Origin: Undibacterium parvum
GTDB taxonomy: Bacteria; Pseudomonadota; Gammaproteobacteria; Burkholderiales; Burkholderiaceae_D
DNA: 64,000 bases
Assembly: GCF_003955735.1 (NCBI RefSeq)
Contig: NZ_CP034464.1
Coordinates: 124,001-188,000 of the forward strand
Direction: 5' to 3'
The position numbers and the translations under genes were made by a program. Below, one piece after another: positions 7,285 through 16,078 of the stretch. The stretch's first letter is position 1. The number at the start of each line of letters is the position of its first letter. The notes beneath the pieces are model-generated. The model worked only from the letters and a program-made list of their open reading frames with translations, was not told the DNA's origin and made no database searches.

Positions 7285-9459
7285 ATGACAACGAAGAAGA
7301 AAAACATAGAATTTCTCCGTGTAACACATTTACGCGGACCGAATATCTGGACCTACCGCCCTGTAATTGAAGCATGGTTAGATATAGGGGAGCTAGAAGA
7401 TGCGCCCTCAAATACTCTGCCAGGATTTTATGATCGCATGCTTGCTGCGCTGCCAGGCTTGATTGAACATCGCTGCGGCGTCGGTGAGCGTGGCGGTTTT
7501 CTAGAGCGAGTGCGCGAAGGTACTTGGGCTGGTCACATACTCGAACATGTGGTCCTAGAGTTGCAAAACCTGGCTGGCATGCGTACCGGTTTTGGGCAGA
7601 CGCGCTCGACCAACACCGTTGGTGTGTACAAAATGGCCTTTCGCACTCGTCAGGAACAGGTTGGACGCGCCGCCTTGCTGGCAGGCCGCGATCTATTGAT
7701 GGCCTTGATCAATGATCAACCCTACGATCTAGAGGCGAAAGTCACAGAACTTCATGAATTAGTCGATGATCTTTGTCTAGGCCCCAGCACCGCGCACATC
7801 GTTGATGCGGCTACCGAACGTAAAATCCCCTTCATTCGTTTGACTGAAGGAAACCTGGTACAACTAGGCCATGGCGCAGCCCAAAGAAGGATCTGGACTG
7901 CCGAGACCGATAGTACCAGTGCGATCGCCGAAAGCATTGCTAGTGACAAGGATTTGACCAAAACTTTATTGCAGTCTTGCGGCGTACCTGTGCCAGAAGG
8001 TAGCCTAGTTAAAAGTGCGGAAGAAGCATGGGAAGAAGCTCAAGACATCGGTCTGCCAGTGGTGGTAAAACCTTATGATGGCAATCATGGTCGCGGGGTT
8101 TCACTCAATCTGATGACAGAAGCCGACGTAGTCGCGGCATATCATCTTGCAGCCCGTAAAGGCGACAGCAAAAGCGTTATCGTTGAACGTTTTGTCACCG
8201 GTAACGAACATCGGCTTTTAGTCGTAGGCAAGCATGTCGTTGCGGCTGCCAAAGGCGAAGCACTGTGGGTGATAGGAAATGGCACCTCGAATATTATCGA
8301 ATTGGTCGATGAGCAAATCAATACAGATCCGCGACGCGGCACCAATGAAGATTCGCCATTAAACGCAATCGCACCGCAACACGGAGCTGAACACATACTG
8401 GAACTGGAACGTCAAGGCTTAACCGCGTACTCCATACCCTTAGATGGTCAAAAGGTATTAATCCAGCCAAATGGCAATGTCGCTTTTGACGTCACAGATG
8501 AAGTGCATCCAGAAGTGGCGCGTGCCGCCGCATTAGCTGCCCGCATTGTTGGCCTCGATATAGCCGGCGTCGATCTGGTAGCGGACGACATTTCCCGCCC
8601 ACTGGAAGAACAACGTGGCGCCATCATTGAAGTCAATGCCAGTCCTGGTTTACTGGCGCATTTAAAACCTGCAGAAGGCATGCCACGCCCTATCGGTACC
8701 GCCATCATAGCCAATCTGTTTGCCGCCAATGAAAGTGGTCGCATTCCTATTGTCGGGGTCGCTGGCAGTCAAGGCACAAGTCTGATTGCGCGTCTGATCG
8801 CCTGCATACTCAGCGTCAGCGGCAAGCACACTGGCGTCGCCTCTAGCCAGGGTCTGTTTTTGGATAGTCGCCATGTAGTGAAAACGAATTGCGCCAATTG
8901 GGATGCCAGCCAACGTCTGTTACTGAATCGCTCCGTGCAGGCGGCAGTATTTGAAACCAATCCGCGCATGATACTGAGCGACGGCTTGGCGTACGATAAA
9001 TGTAAGGTCGGAGTGGTCACCGACATCAGTAGCAGTACAGAACTGGCTGAATTTTACGTCACCGATACCGAACAAATGTTTAAGATTTTGCGCACCCAAA
9101 TCGACGTGGTATTACCAGATGGCGTCGCCGTACTGAATGCGGGAATCCCGCAAGTAGCTGAAATGGCAGAGCTATGCGATGGATCTGTGATTTTTTACGG
9201 GCTAGACGCAGCATTAGCGCCGATCGTCAGCCATCGCAGCAAGGGTAAGCGGGCGGTGTTTCTAAAAGATAGCAACATTATCTTAGCTAGCGGCAACGAA
9301 GAACTAGTTTTGATGTCATTGTCCTCACTCAAGCCAAGCAAAGCGCAGCAGCCTGAAAGCATTATGGCTGCCGTTGCCGCTGCTTGGGCCTTAGAGATTT
9401 CACCAGAATTAATAGGTGCAGGATTGAGAACTTTCGATTCCGCAACAAAAAACAGCTAA
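7285..9459 (+). CDS. cphA': Cyanophycin synthetase-like CphA', Mur-ligase half degenerate
   Basis: A 724-aa paralogue of the adjacent CphA. The N-terminal domain (1-160) and the ATP-grasp domain (about 220-485, with VVVKPYDGNHGRGVSLN and IIEVNASPGLLAHL) look intact. In the Mur-ligase-like half the P-loop reads GSQGTSL from residue 494, where CphA has GTNGKTT, so the catalytic lysine is replaced by threonine. The protein stops at LRTFDSATKNS, where CphA continues into the C-terminal Mur domain. It should therefore not perform the arginine-adding step. This parallels cyanobacterial CphA2, which joins beta-Asp-Arg dipeptides using only the ATP-grasp site; that reaction is inferred here. It is followed by cphA after 133 bp. 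Confidence 0.92.
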   Translation: MTTKKKNIEFLRVTHLRGPNIWTYRPVIEAWLDIGELEDAPSNTLPGFYDRMLAALPGLIEHRCGVGERGGFLERVREGTWAGHILEHVVLELQNLAGMRTGFGQTRSTNTVGVYKMAFRTRQEQVGRAALLAGRDLLMALINDQPYDLEAKVTELHELVDDLCLGPSTAHIVDAATERKIPFIRLTEGNLVQLGHGAAQRRIWTAETDSTSAIAESIASDKDLTKTLLQSCGVPVPEGSLVKSAEEAWEEAQDIGLPVVVKPYDGNHGRGVSLNLMTEADVVAAYHLAARKGDSKSVIVERFVTGNEHRLLVVGKHVVAAAKGEALWVIGNGTSNIIELVDEQINTDPRRGTNEDSPLNAIAPQHGAEHILELERQGLTAYSIPLDGQKVLIQPNGNVAFDVTDEVHPEVARAAALAARIVGLDIAGVDLVADDISRPLEEQRGAIIEVNASPGLLAHLKPAEGMPRPIGTAIIANLFAANESGRIPIVGVAGSQGTSLIARLIACILSVSGKHTGVASSQGLFLDSRHVVKTNCANWDASQRLLLNRSVQAAVFETNPRMILSDGLAYDKCKVGVVTDISSSTELAEFYVTDTEQMFKILRTQIDVVLPDGVAVLNAGIPQVAEMAELCDGSVIFYGLDAALAPIVSHRSKGKRAVFLKDSNIILASGNEELVLMSLSSLKPSKAQQPESIMAAVAAAWALEISPELIGAGLRTFDSATKNS

Positions 9460-9478
9460 CTATTAATTCACGAAGGAA

Positions 9479-9541
9479 GATGTAAATTGTGGCTTTAAAG
9501 CCCCCCGAAAAAAATAAGTACGACTGGGTTCAATTTACATC
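9479..9541. repeat. Inverted repeat between cphA' and cphA
   Basis: A perfect 11-bp inverted repeat, GATGTAAATTG (9479-9489) and CAATTTACATC (9531-9541), spaced by 41 bp, fills most of the gap between the two synthetase genes. It could be a paired operator or an mRNA stem that sets the cphA'/cphA ratio. It has no T-tract and is not a standard terminator. Confidence 0.5.
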
Positions 9542-9592
9542 ATTTCTTGTACACTTTTTTGGCAACAACGCCAGCTGATAGGATAAAGGTTT

Positions 9593-12163
9593 ATGGAAGT
9601 ATCACGTATACGGGCTCTGCGTGGCCCAAATCTCTGGAGTCATCACACTGCAATCGAAACGATAGTCAGTTGCACTCCTGCGGAATGCTCTATCGCCGAC
9701 TTGCCCGATCTTGAAACTCGCCTACGTGCCCGTTTTCCGGAAATTGGTCCTTTGCAAACGACTGGCCATGATGAACCCGTCGCGATGGCCCATGTACTCG
9801 AATTAGCGGCACTGGGCCTGCAAGCCCAAGCCGGTTGCCCGGTGACGTTTAGTCGGACTACTCAAACATTAGAGACTGGCGTATTCCAGGTCGTCGCTGA
9901 ATATTCAGAAGAGGCAGTCGGTCGTCTGGCCTTGGAATTCGCTGAAGCTCTCTGCCTTTCAGCCTTAAATGACACGCCTTTTGATTTAGGCGAAGCGCTC
10001 ACTCAGTTACGCGATCTGGACGAAGATGTGCGCTTGGGTCCTTCGACTGGCTCCATAGTACAAGCGGCAGTAGCGCGCAATATCCCGTATCGCCGTCTCA
10101 CAAATGGGTCTCTGGTTTTATTTGGATGGGGCAGCCGTCAGCGAAAAATTCAGGCGGCAGAAATGGATGGCACCAGCGCCATCGCCGAGGCCATAGCACA
10201 AGACAAAGAACTCACTAAACGCCTGCTTGATGCTGCAGGCGTACCGGTGCCACTAGGTCGTACCGCCGTTGATATGGACGATGCATGGGCGATCGCCTGT
10301 GAAATCGGCCTGCCAGTAGTGGTCAAACCCAAGGATGGCAATCAGGGCAAAGGCGTCACCGTCAACGTCACGACGCGCGAGCAACTCGATGCAGGCTATA
10401 TCGCTGCATCTGAATTTCGCGATGATATTTTGGTGGAGCGCTACCTGCCCGGCAACGATTTCCGCCTACTGGTAATCGGTAACAAATTGATTGCGGCAGC
10501 GCGCAGAGATCCACCGCAGGTGGTCGGCGACGGCACGCATTCAGTACGCGAATTAGTCGAACAAGTAAATAAAGATCCCCGCCGCGGAACTGGTCACGCG
10601 ACTTCTTTGACCAAAATTCGATTTGACGATATCGCCCTGGCCAGCCTGGCAAAACAAGGCTATCTGGCAGATACAGTTCCGCCTAAAGGTAAGCGCGTTA
10701 TTTTACGCAATAACGCCAACTTATCGACTGGAGGCTCCGCCACCGATGTCACTGACGATGTACATCCAGACATCGCCGCCAGTGCAGTCGCTGCCGCCCA
10801 GATGATAGGACTGGACATTTGCGGGGTCGACTTGGTTTGCGATAGCGTACTCAAACCTATAGAAGACCAAAATGGTGGCATCGTTGAGGTTAACGCGGCA
10901 CCTGGCCTGCGTATGCATTTATCTCCTTCATTTGGCAAAGGACGACCAGTCGGTGAAGCAATCGTCGCTGCCATGTTTGCCGACGGCGATGATGGTCGCA
11001 TCCCAGTAGTGGCAGTCACTGGCACCAACGGCAAGACCACCACGGTACGCCTGATCGCCCATCTATTAACGACTAGCGGTCTACGCACCGGCATGACTAA
11101 TACCGACGGCGTCTACATAGAAGGCCGACGCATCGATACTGGAGACTGCAGCGGACCGCGTAGCGCCCGCAACGTCTTACTTCATCCCGATGTAGACGCC
11201 GCAGTATTTGAAACAGCACGTGGTGGTATCTTGCGCGAAGGTCTGGCGTTTGATCGCTGCCAGGTGGCTGTCATCACGAACATAGGCTCAGGCGATCACC
11301 TCGGTCTAAACTACATCACCACGGTAGAAGATCTGGCTGTGCTAAAACGTGTGATAGTACAAAACGTCGCCGACAGTGGCGTCGCAGTTTTAAATGCGGC
11401 CGATCCTATCATCGCAAAAATGGCCCACAACTGCACCGGCACTGTCACCTTCTTTGCAGCAGATAGCCAAAATCCCGTATTGGCACGCCACAAGGCACAA
11501 GGCAATCGCGTTGTGTATGTTGACGGCTCCAGTTTGATTGCCTATGAAGGCGCTGAAATGCAAAAAATCGCTCTATCAGGGATACCGATTACCCGCAATG
11601 GTGCCATCGGCTTCCAGGTTGAAAATGTCATGGCCTCAGTGGCAGCTGCCTGGGGTGTAGGCATCACATGGGATGCGATACGCACAGGACTCAAAACCTT
11701 TGCCAATGAAAGCGACAACGCACCTGGCCGTTTTAATGTATTTGACTATCGTGGCGCAACTCTCATCGCTGATTACGGGCACAATCCGGATGCCATTTTA
11801 GCTTTGGTGCAAGCGGTTGAAAGTATGCCTGCCAATCGTCGCTCAGTGGTTATCAGTGGTGCGGGGGATAGACGAGATCAGGACATCCGCCAACAAACTG
11901 AGATACTCGGCGCGGCCTTTGACGAAGTAATACTGTACCAGGATCAATGCCAAAGAGGTCGCGCAGACGGTGAAGTGGTTGCCTTACTCAGAACCGGGTT
12001 GGCCAATGCCAGCCGCACCAAAGAGATCAAAGAAATCAATGGGGAATTTATCGCCATAGACACTGCATTGGCAAGCTTGTCTGAAGGGGATTTATGCCTG
12101 ATACTGATTGATCAAGTAGAAGAAGCGCTGGCACATATTGCCAAGCGCATTGCAGAAGCCTAA
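9593..12163 (+). CDS. cphA: Cyanophycin synthetase
   Basis: An 856-aa enzyme that builds the storage polymer multi-L-arginyl-poly-L-aspartate from Asp, Arg and ATP. Domains in order are the N-terminal domain (1-160), ATP-grasp G domain (about 200-470, with VVVKPKDGNQGKGVTVNV and GGIVEVNAAPGLRMHL) that adds Asp to the backbone, and the Mur-ligase-like M domain (about 475-856) that adds Arg side chains. The M-domain P-loop GTNGKTT starts at residue 477, and the Mur C-terminal motif DYGHNPDAI lies near 725. All key elements are present, in contrast to CphA'. The start has AGGATAAAGG just upstream. A terminator follows at 12189. No cyanophycinase or isoaspartyl dipeptidase gene is seen in this window, so degradation must be encoded elsewhere. 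Confidence 0.96.
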   Translation: MEVSRIRALRGPNLWSHHTAIETIVSCTPAECSIADLPDLETRLRARFPEIGPLQTTGHDEPVAMAHVLELAALGLQAQAGCPVTFSRTTQTLETGVFQVVAEYSEEAVGRLALEFAEALCLSALNDTPFDLGEALTQLRDLDEDVRLGPSTGSIVQAAVARNIPYRRLTNGSLVLFGWGSRQRKIQAAEMDGTSAIAEAIAQDKELTKRLLDAAGVPVPLGRTAVDMDDAWAIACEIGLPVVVKPKDGNQGKGVTVNVTTREQLDAGYIAASEFRDDILVERYLPGNDFRLLVIGNKLIAAARRDPPQVVGDGTHSVRELVEQVNKDPRRGTGHATSLTKIRFDDIALASLAKQGYLADTVPPKGKRVILRNNANLSTGGSATDVTDDVHPDIAASAVAAAQMIGLDICGVDLVCDSVLKPIEDQNGGIVEVNAAPGLRMHLSPSFGKGRPVGEAIVAAMFADGDDGRIPVVAVTGTNGKTTTVRLIAHLLTTSGLRTGMTNTDGVYIEGRRIDTGDCSGPRSARNVLLHPDVDAAVFETARGGILREGLAFDRCQVAVITNIGSGDHLGLNYITTVEDLAVLKRVIVQNVADSGVAVLNAADPIIAKMAHNCTGTVTFFAADSQNPVLARHKAQGNRVVYVDGSSLIAYEGAEMQKIALSGIPITRNGAIGFQVENVMASVAAAWGVGITWDAIRTGLKTFANESDNAPGRFNVFDYRGATLIADYGHNPDAILALVQAVESMPANRRSVVISGAGDRRDQDIRQQTEILGAAFDEVILYQDQCQRGRADGEVVALLRTGLANASRTKEIKEINGEFIAIDTALASLSEGDLCLILIDQVEEALAHIAKRIAEA

Positions 12164-12188
12164 GATTACATTCACACGAGTATCGAAA

Positions 12189-12221
12189 TAAAAAATGCCA
12201 GAGAAATCTGGCATTTTTTAT
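12189..12221 (+). terminator. Rho-independent terminator after cphA
   Basis: AAAAAATGCCAGA, a GAAA loop and TCTGGCATTTTTT form a near-ideal hairpin with a T-run 26 bp after the cphA stop. The A-run on the other side means it can also serve the convergent gene ending at 12245. Confidence 0.92.
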
Positions 12222-12244
12222 TTCATGATTAATATCTCAAAAGC

Positions 12245-13189
12245 TCATGATGGCGTTGCCGCCGTGTTTGCCACAATATCAGGCGCAGCAGGTTTGGTCT
12301 CGAGCTTCGCGTTGTTTTGCTTGGCATCGTCGATATAGGCATCGTTGATTTTTTTAGCTTGCAGGCTCGGGGCTTTCAACAAATCCAGCAAACGTAGTGT
12401 TAAATTGCCACTGCGTGGTGTCTGATTACTTGCTCCCGTTGCAGGTAACTGGAACGCCACCTGCAGCTTACCATCATCGAGTAAACTAAACAGATCTTGA
12501 ATACTTCCGGGGAAATGCGCCCTCAAATTTTGCGGTGCTTGCGATGTTAAGTCGGCAGCAGTTGGCGGAGTCGCGACCAGAGCCTGACTGCCATCGGTAT
12601 GATGGTGTTGATGAGCTTGTGCGTGTTCATTTGCAGGCGTGCCCGCATCATGGTTAAGCCTAGGATTATCGCCATTATTGCTCGAACTTGAGGTACTCAG
12701 CCCCGCCATTGCCTGATAATGTACCTCTACCTCAAAATTATAAACATGCCCATCGGCCGTCGTGATCTGCCCCTTACCGATAAAATCGGAGGCTTCTTGT
12801 ACGCTCATAGCGGTTGCATCACGACTACCGCCAGGGCCACCACTATGTTGGACGCTGGCGGAGAAACCAGCCATGGTCGAAATGCTGGCGCTATCGAACG
12901 AAATCTTCATACCTTTAGCCGCATCCCCAAACAATTGCTTGGCAAAGTTGTTGACCAGACTTTGCGCCATATCGATGGTGGCTATCCCAAGATCATTGGC
13001 ACGCCTGGCAAGTTCGACTCCCGTATCTGACAAATTGACCATATCATTGTTAGATGCGGGTGCTTGCGATGCCAACTTGGCTGGACGGTTTTGTGCAGAC
13101 GGCTTAGCCGCAGCTAACCCATCGGTCATTTTTTGCGGCAAATTTTGCGGCAAAAAATGGCTGCTCGCGAGCGAAGAAAGTGTGTTCAT
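12245..13189 (-). CDS. Uncharacterised protein with Ala/Gln-rich and His-rich stretches
   Basis: A 314-aa protein that I do not assign to a family. There is no signal peptide. Residues about 49-60 read DMVNLSDTGVEL and resemble the short motif at the start of several flagellar or surface-associated hypothetical proteins. A conserved-looking core (about 60-165) includes MKISFDSASISTMAGFSASV and ITTADGHVYNFEVEVHY. This is followed by a low-complexity linker with HAQAHQHHHTDG, then a second folded stretch around SIQDLFSLLDDGKLQVAF. It converges on cphA and shares its terminator. The composition and reading frame are convincing for a real gene. Confidence 0.7.
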   Translation of the reverse strand: MNTLSSLASSHFLPQNLPQKMTDGLAAAKPSAQNRPAKLASQAPASNNDMVNLSDTGVELARRANDLGIATIDMAQSLVNNFAKQLFGDAAKGMKISFDSASISTMAGFSASVQHSGGPGGSRDATAMSVQEASDFIGKGQITTADGHVYNFEVEVHYQAMAGLSTSSSSNNGDNPRLNHDAGTPANEHAQAHQHHHTDGSQALVATPPTAADLTSQAPQNLRAHFPGSIQDLFSLLDDGKLQVAFQLPATGASNQTPRSGNLTLRLLDLLKAPSLQAKKINDAYIDDAKQNNAKLETKPAAPDIVANTAATPS

Positions 13190-13303
13190 GATGATCCACC
13201 AAAGTAGCTAGGTAGATCAGGTATCGACCAAGTTACGCAGATCTTGAGCCCACAACTGAAAACACAATTGCCCGAAATCAAGAGCAAATAAGCAGGTGTC
13301 ACT

Positions 13304-13786
13304 TTAGTTTTTTTCCGGCGTTGGTAAATTGCGAGTTGCATACTCCAGATGCCAAGCCGCGCGCTGCTGCGCTTGCTCTGAAGTATTCACAATTTCCAGA
13401 GGATAGCCGTGCACCTCATACAAAGCCTGCCATTTTGGTAGCATGATACGGTAACCCTCGATCTCCTCGGGTAGATACCAGATATTCATTACTTCTTTCG
13501 GAAAATGTGCCCGCCCCTTTTGCAGCACTTGTCCGTAGGCGGCAAGCGCATCGGGCGAAGTCATCATGCTCAGACTCCAGTTAGATACAGTTACGAAAGG
13601 TGTGTCCGGTGTCCAATGGCTCAATAATGCGGCTACGGTGCGCGCGAAAGCCTTGATCACTTCGAGATTAAATGGACCGGCAATTTCATAGTAAATGATG
13701 GAGTCTTCACGCCTTATCGAGATACTGCCATGCGGTGCAAATTGACTGCTGGCATGTTCGTTGGTGTGGAGTTTTTTATTCTTCAT
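13304..13786 (-). CDS. Uncharacterised 160-aa cytoplasmic protein, STAS-like pattern
   Basis: No signal peptide or membrane helix is seen. The sequence opens with a disordered tail, then SISIRREDSIIYYEIAGPFN and alternating strands and helices (VIKAFARTVAALLSHW, FVTVSNWSLSMM), a layout similar to STAS/SpoIIAA-like folds; this is inference from pattern only. NIWYLPEEIEGYRIMLPKW is a distinctive motif. It lies alone between the Ala/His-rich protein gene and the FtrA-like gene, all leftward. Confidence 0.65.
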   Translation of the reverse strand: MKNKKLHTNEHASSQFAPHGSISIRREDSIIYYEIAGPFNLEVIKAFARTVAALLSHWTPDTPFVTVSNWSLSMMTSPDALAAYGQVLQKGRAHFPKEVMNIWYLPEEIEGYRIMLPKWQALYEVHGYPLEIVNTSEQAQQRAAWHLEYATRNLPTPEKN

Positions 13787-13944
13787 ACAGCCCTCAAAAA
13801 CCTCGGATTAGCTGAGCTTACTAACACTCCCCATCCAAATTTTTACCTTAATAATTGAAGCTAAACCCATCGTTCAAAAAATCCCGACAAGTCCCGTTCA
13901 TTGGCCTGTTCCAATACTGCCTGAAAATCGCGACTACTTGCAAT

Positions 13945-14913
13945 TCAGAATGCTCCCGCAAAACGACGGCGGTATGCCGCTGGGCTACTAGCAACATGCC
14001 GACGAAAATGTCGCCTGAACGACTCCTCAGAGCCAAAACCTGCCAACTCGGCCACTTTAGAGAGTGCTGGCTCTGCTGACTCCAATAAATCCTTGGCGAT
14101 CGCGATACGCTCTCGTATCAACCACTCGATTGGGCCCATGCCGGTGGCCTCTTGAAACTGTCTTTGCATAGTTCTGACACTCATATTCGCCTGCTGCGCC
14201 ATGCTCTTAATGCTGTACCGCAAAGCTGGTTGCGCACGCACACTATCAATCAGCATACTCAAACGCCCACGTTCATCATGAGCCATAGGGCGCGGCAAAA
14301 ACTGTGCCTGACCACCTTCCCGATGCGGCGCCGCCACCAGTCGCTGCGCCACCTGATTGCCTACCTTGGCACCATAATCCCTACGTACCAGATGCAGCAA
14401 CATATCCAGACCAGCGGCCGAACCGGCAGAAGTAATGATCTGACCAGCGTCTACGTATAAATTTTCTGCTTCCACAATAATTTTAGGATAACGCTGCGCC
14501 AGACGTGCAGCATAACGCCAATGTGTGGTCACACGCTTTCCGTCGAGCACCCCGGCGGCGGCTAGCACAAACACACCGGAACAAATGCTGCACAGGCGTG
14601 CCCCACGCAAGTAGGCAGCGCGTATTTGTTCTAGCAGCGCGGCCGGCGGCAACTCGTCGGCATCGCGCCATCCGGGGATAACAATGGTATCAGCCTGCTC
14701 TAACAACTCTAGCGAATATGGCGCAGACACGGTGATACCACCGGCGGCCCGAATCACTCCAGACTCTGCTGCACAAACTGCAAACCTATACCAGTTCACA
14801 CCTAACTCCGGTCTATCCAACGCAAACAACTCCACCGTACAGCCAAATTCAAAGGTGCAGAGTTGGTCGTAAGCCAAAGCAACTACCAGGTGTTGATCTT
14901 TATCGTTCTCCAT
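13945..14913 (-). CDS. ftrA: FtrA/GlxA-type AraC regulator with DJ-1/PfpI domain
   Basis: A 322-aa regulator. Residues 1-190 form a class-I-glutamine-amidotransferase/DJ-1-like sensor domain with DTIVIPGWRDADELPP and the nucleophile-elbow-like LCSICSGVFVLAAAGVLDGK. Residues 215-322 carry a double AraC helix-turn-helix (MAQQANMSVRTMQRQFQEAT; VAELAGFGSEESFRRHFRRH). The layout and length match FtrA/GlxA proteins. It is divergent from a rhodanese gene, an arrangement often seen for FtrA, which suggests that it controls that gene through the 132-bp gap. The physiological inducer cannot be read from the sequence. Confidence 0.88.
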   Translation of the reverse strand: MENDKDQHLVVALAYDQLCTFEFGCTVELFALDRPELGVNWYRFAVCAAESGVIRAAGGITVSAPYSLELLEQADTIVIPGWRDADELPPAALLEQIRAAYLRGARLCSICSGVFVLAAAGVLDGKRVTTHWRYAARLAQRYPKIIVEAENLYVDAGQIITSAGSAAGLDMLLHLVRRDYGAKVGNQVAQRLVAAPHREGGQAQFLPRPMAHDERGRLSMLIDSVRAQPALRYSIKSMAQQANMSVRTMQRQFQEATGMGPIEWLIRERIAIAKDLLESAEPALSKVAELAGFGSEESFRRHFRRHVASSPAAYRRRFAGAF

Positions 14914-15045
14914 GGCGTGATCTTACCGTAGATTGACGTAGCCGCCACTTACTTCAAACGTAGGCTGAGCAGATAATCTCTACAAGCCGGAGAAAAACCT
15001 CAGCCCACAGTAACAAGTCAATTTAATCATGCCAAGGAAATACCC

Positions 15046-15462
15046 ATGTCACTTATTACAGAAATTGCTGCAGCCGCCAGCCCTCGCGCCCTCGCCCATT
15101 TTGAAGCCATGCTGGAATTTGAAACCGATTGCTGGGACGTCAACGACGCCATCAGCTCAGGTACACAAGATTTCGTTTTATTTGACGTCAGAAGCGCCGA
15201 GAAATTTGCGCAAGGCCATGTGCCCGGTGCAGTGCACCTGCCGCGCGGAAAAATGATCGCATCAAAATTGGCGAAGTACTCCGCAGATACTCTCTTCGTG
15301 ACCTATTGCGCCGGTCCGCATTGCAATGGCGCAGCGCGTGCCGCCATCGTATTGGCGCGCCAAGGGCGACCGGTAAAAACCATGCCGGGCGGAATTACAG
15401 GATGGATAGACGAGGGTTTCGCATTAGACGGCACTGACATTTTCCAAGCAGTCCTTGCATAG
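15046..15462 (+). CDS. Single-domain rhodanese-like sulfurtransferase
   Basis: A 138-aa cytoplasmic protein with one rhodanese domain. The conserved DFVLFDVRSAEKFAQGHVPG is at residues 42-61. The active-site Cys is in VTYCAGPHCNGAARAA (Cys88, with an extra Cys93). The C-terminal MPGGITGWIDEGF is typical. A short helical N-terminus (EIAAAASPRALAHFEAML) precedes the domain. Rhodaneses carry persulfide sulfur; the acceptor is unknown. Divergence from the FtrA-like regulator suggests regulation by it. Confidence 0.88.
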   Translation: MSLITEIAAAASPRALAHFEAMLEFETDCWDVNDAISSGTQDFVLFDVRSAEKFAQGHVPGAVHLPRGKMIASKLAKYSADTLFVTYCAGPHCNGAARAAIVLARQGRPVKTMPGGITGWIDEGFALDGTDIFQAVLA

Positions 15463-15532
15463 AGTTACGTCATCACAACTAAGTAACGCAGCCAATAAAA
15501 CGGCTGGGCTTCAAAAAGCACAAACGACAGAC

Positions 15533-15561
15533 GAAAAAAAAGCAGGAATACCTGCTTTTTT
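15533..15561. terminator. Bidirectional Rho-independent terminator
   Basis: AAAAAAAAGCAGG, AATA loop and CCTGCTTTTTT form a symmetric hairpin with A and T runs. It separates the convergent rhodanese (+) and small secreted protein (-) genes and can serve both. Confidence 0.9.
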
Positions 15562-15578
15562 CAATTGCGCATAAGAAC

Positions 15579-15800
15579 TTACTTGGAAGCTTCCGCAGCG
15601 GATGCAGATGCCTCTTTCTTATGTTTTGATTTTTTCTTCTCGGGTGTTGATGCCGCCATAGAGGCAGCGGCAGGCTCGGATGCGGACGCCATAGAAGCAG
15701 CGGATGCCTTGGCCGAGGCTGCTGGTGCAGGCGAATGGGAAGCTGCGAATGCGGAAATCGCGAACAAGCTGGCAACTAAAGCAGTAATTATTTTTTTCAT
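15579..15800 (-). CDS. Small exported Ala/Ser/Lys-rich protein
   Basis: A 73-aa protein with a clear signal peptide (MKKIITALVASLFAISAFA, cleavage after AFA near residue 19). The mature part is low-complexity Ala/Ser with a basic cluster EKKKSKHKKE. No fold is expected. Similar small periplasmic Ala-rich, Lys-rich proteins have been linked to acid or metal stress, but nothing here shows a function. It has its own terminator and a leader containing a tandem repeat (15816-15845). Confidence 0.7.
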   Translation of the reverse strand: MKKIITALVASLFAISAFAASHSPAPAASAKASAASMASASEPAAASMAASTPEKKKSKHKKEASASAAEASK

Positions 15801-15815
15801 TTTCGTACCCCTGTA

Positions 15816-15845
15816 ATTTGAACTGATTTGAACTTATTTGAACTG
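15816..15845. repeat. Three tandem copies of a 10-bp repeat
   Basis: ATTTGAACTG, ATTTGAACTT and ATTTGAACTG lie head to tail, 16-45 bp upstream of the ATG of the small secreted protein. A spacing of one helical turn would place repeated protein contacts on one face of the DNA. The unit could equally be a slippage-prone tract in the leader. Confidence 0.6.
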
Positions 15846-16078
15846 TTAAACAAAACGATTTTGATTCACATGAATCTGTATCCTTAACGGAGGCAGACTA
15901 AGGATGGTTGACCAGATCCCAGCTAAGAGTAGGAAATTTTCTTTGAACAAGCAATGTTCCTTTTTTTAATGCTGTTCAATTACTACACTTTTAGACAATT
16001 AACGTGTTACCTTGACTATTATTTTCCATGTTCAACTATTGATGACGTGCACTCGACTTTTCGTCCATTTAGACTTCC

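Noticed and set aside
13945..14913. Possible cyanophycinase because of a class-I amidotransferase-like fold near cphA
   Set aside because: The C-terminal AraC helix-turn-helix and overall layout show a regulator; no S51 catalytic pattern is present.
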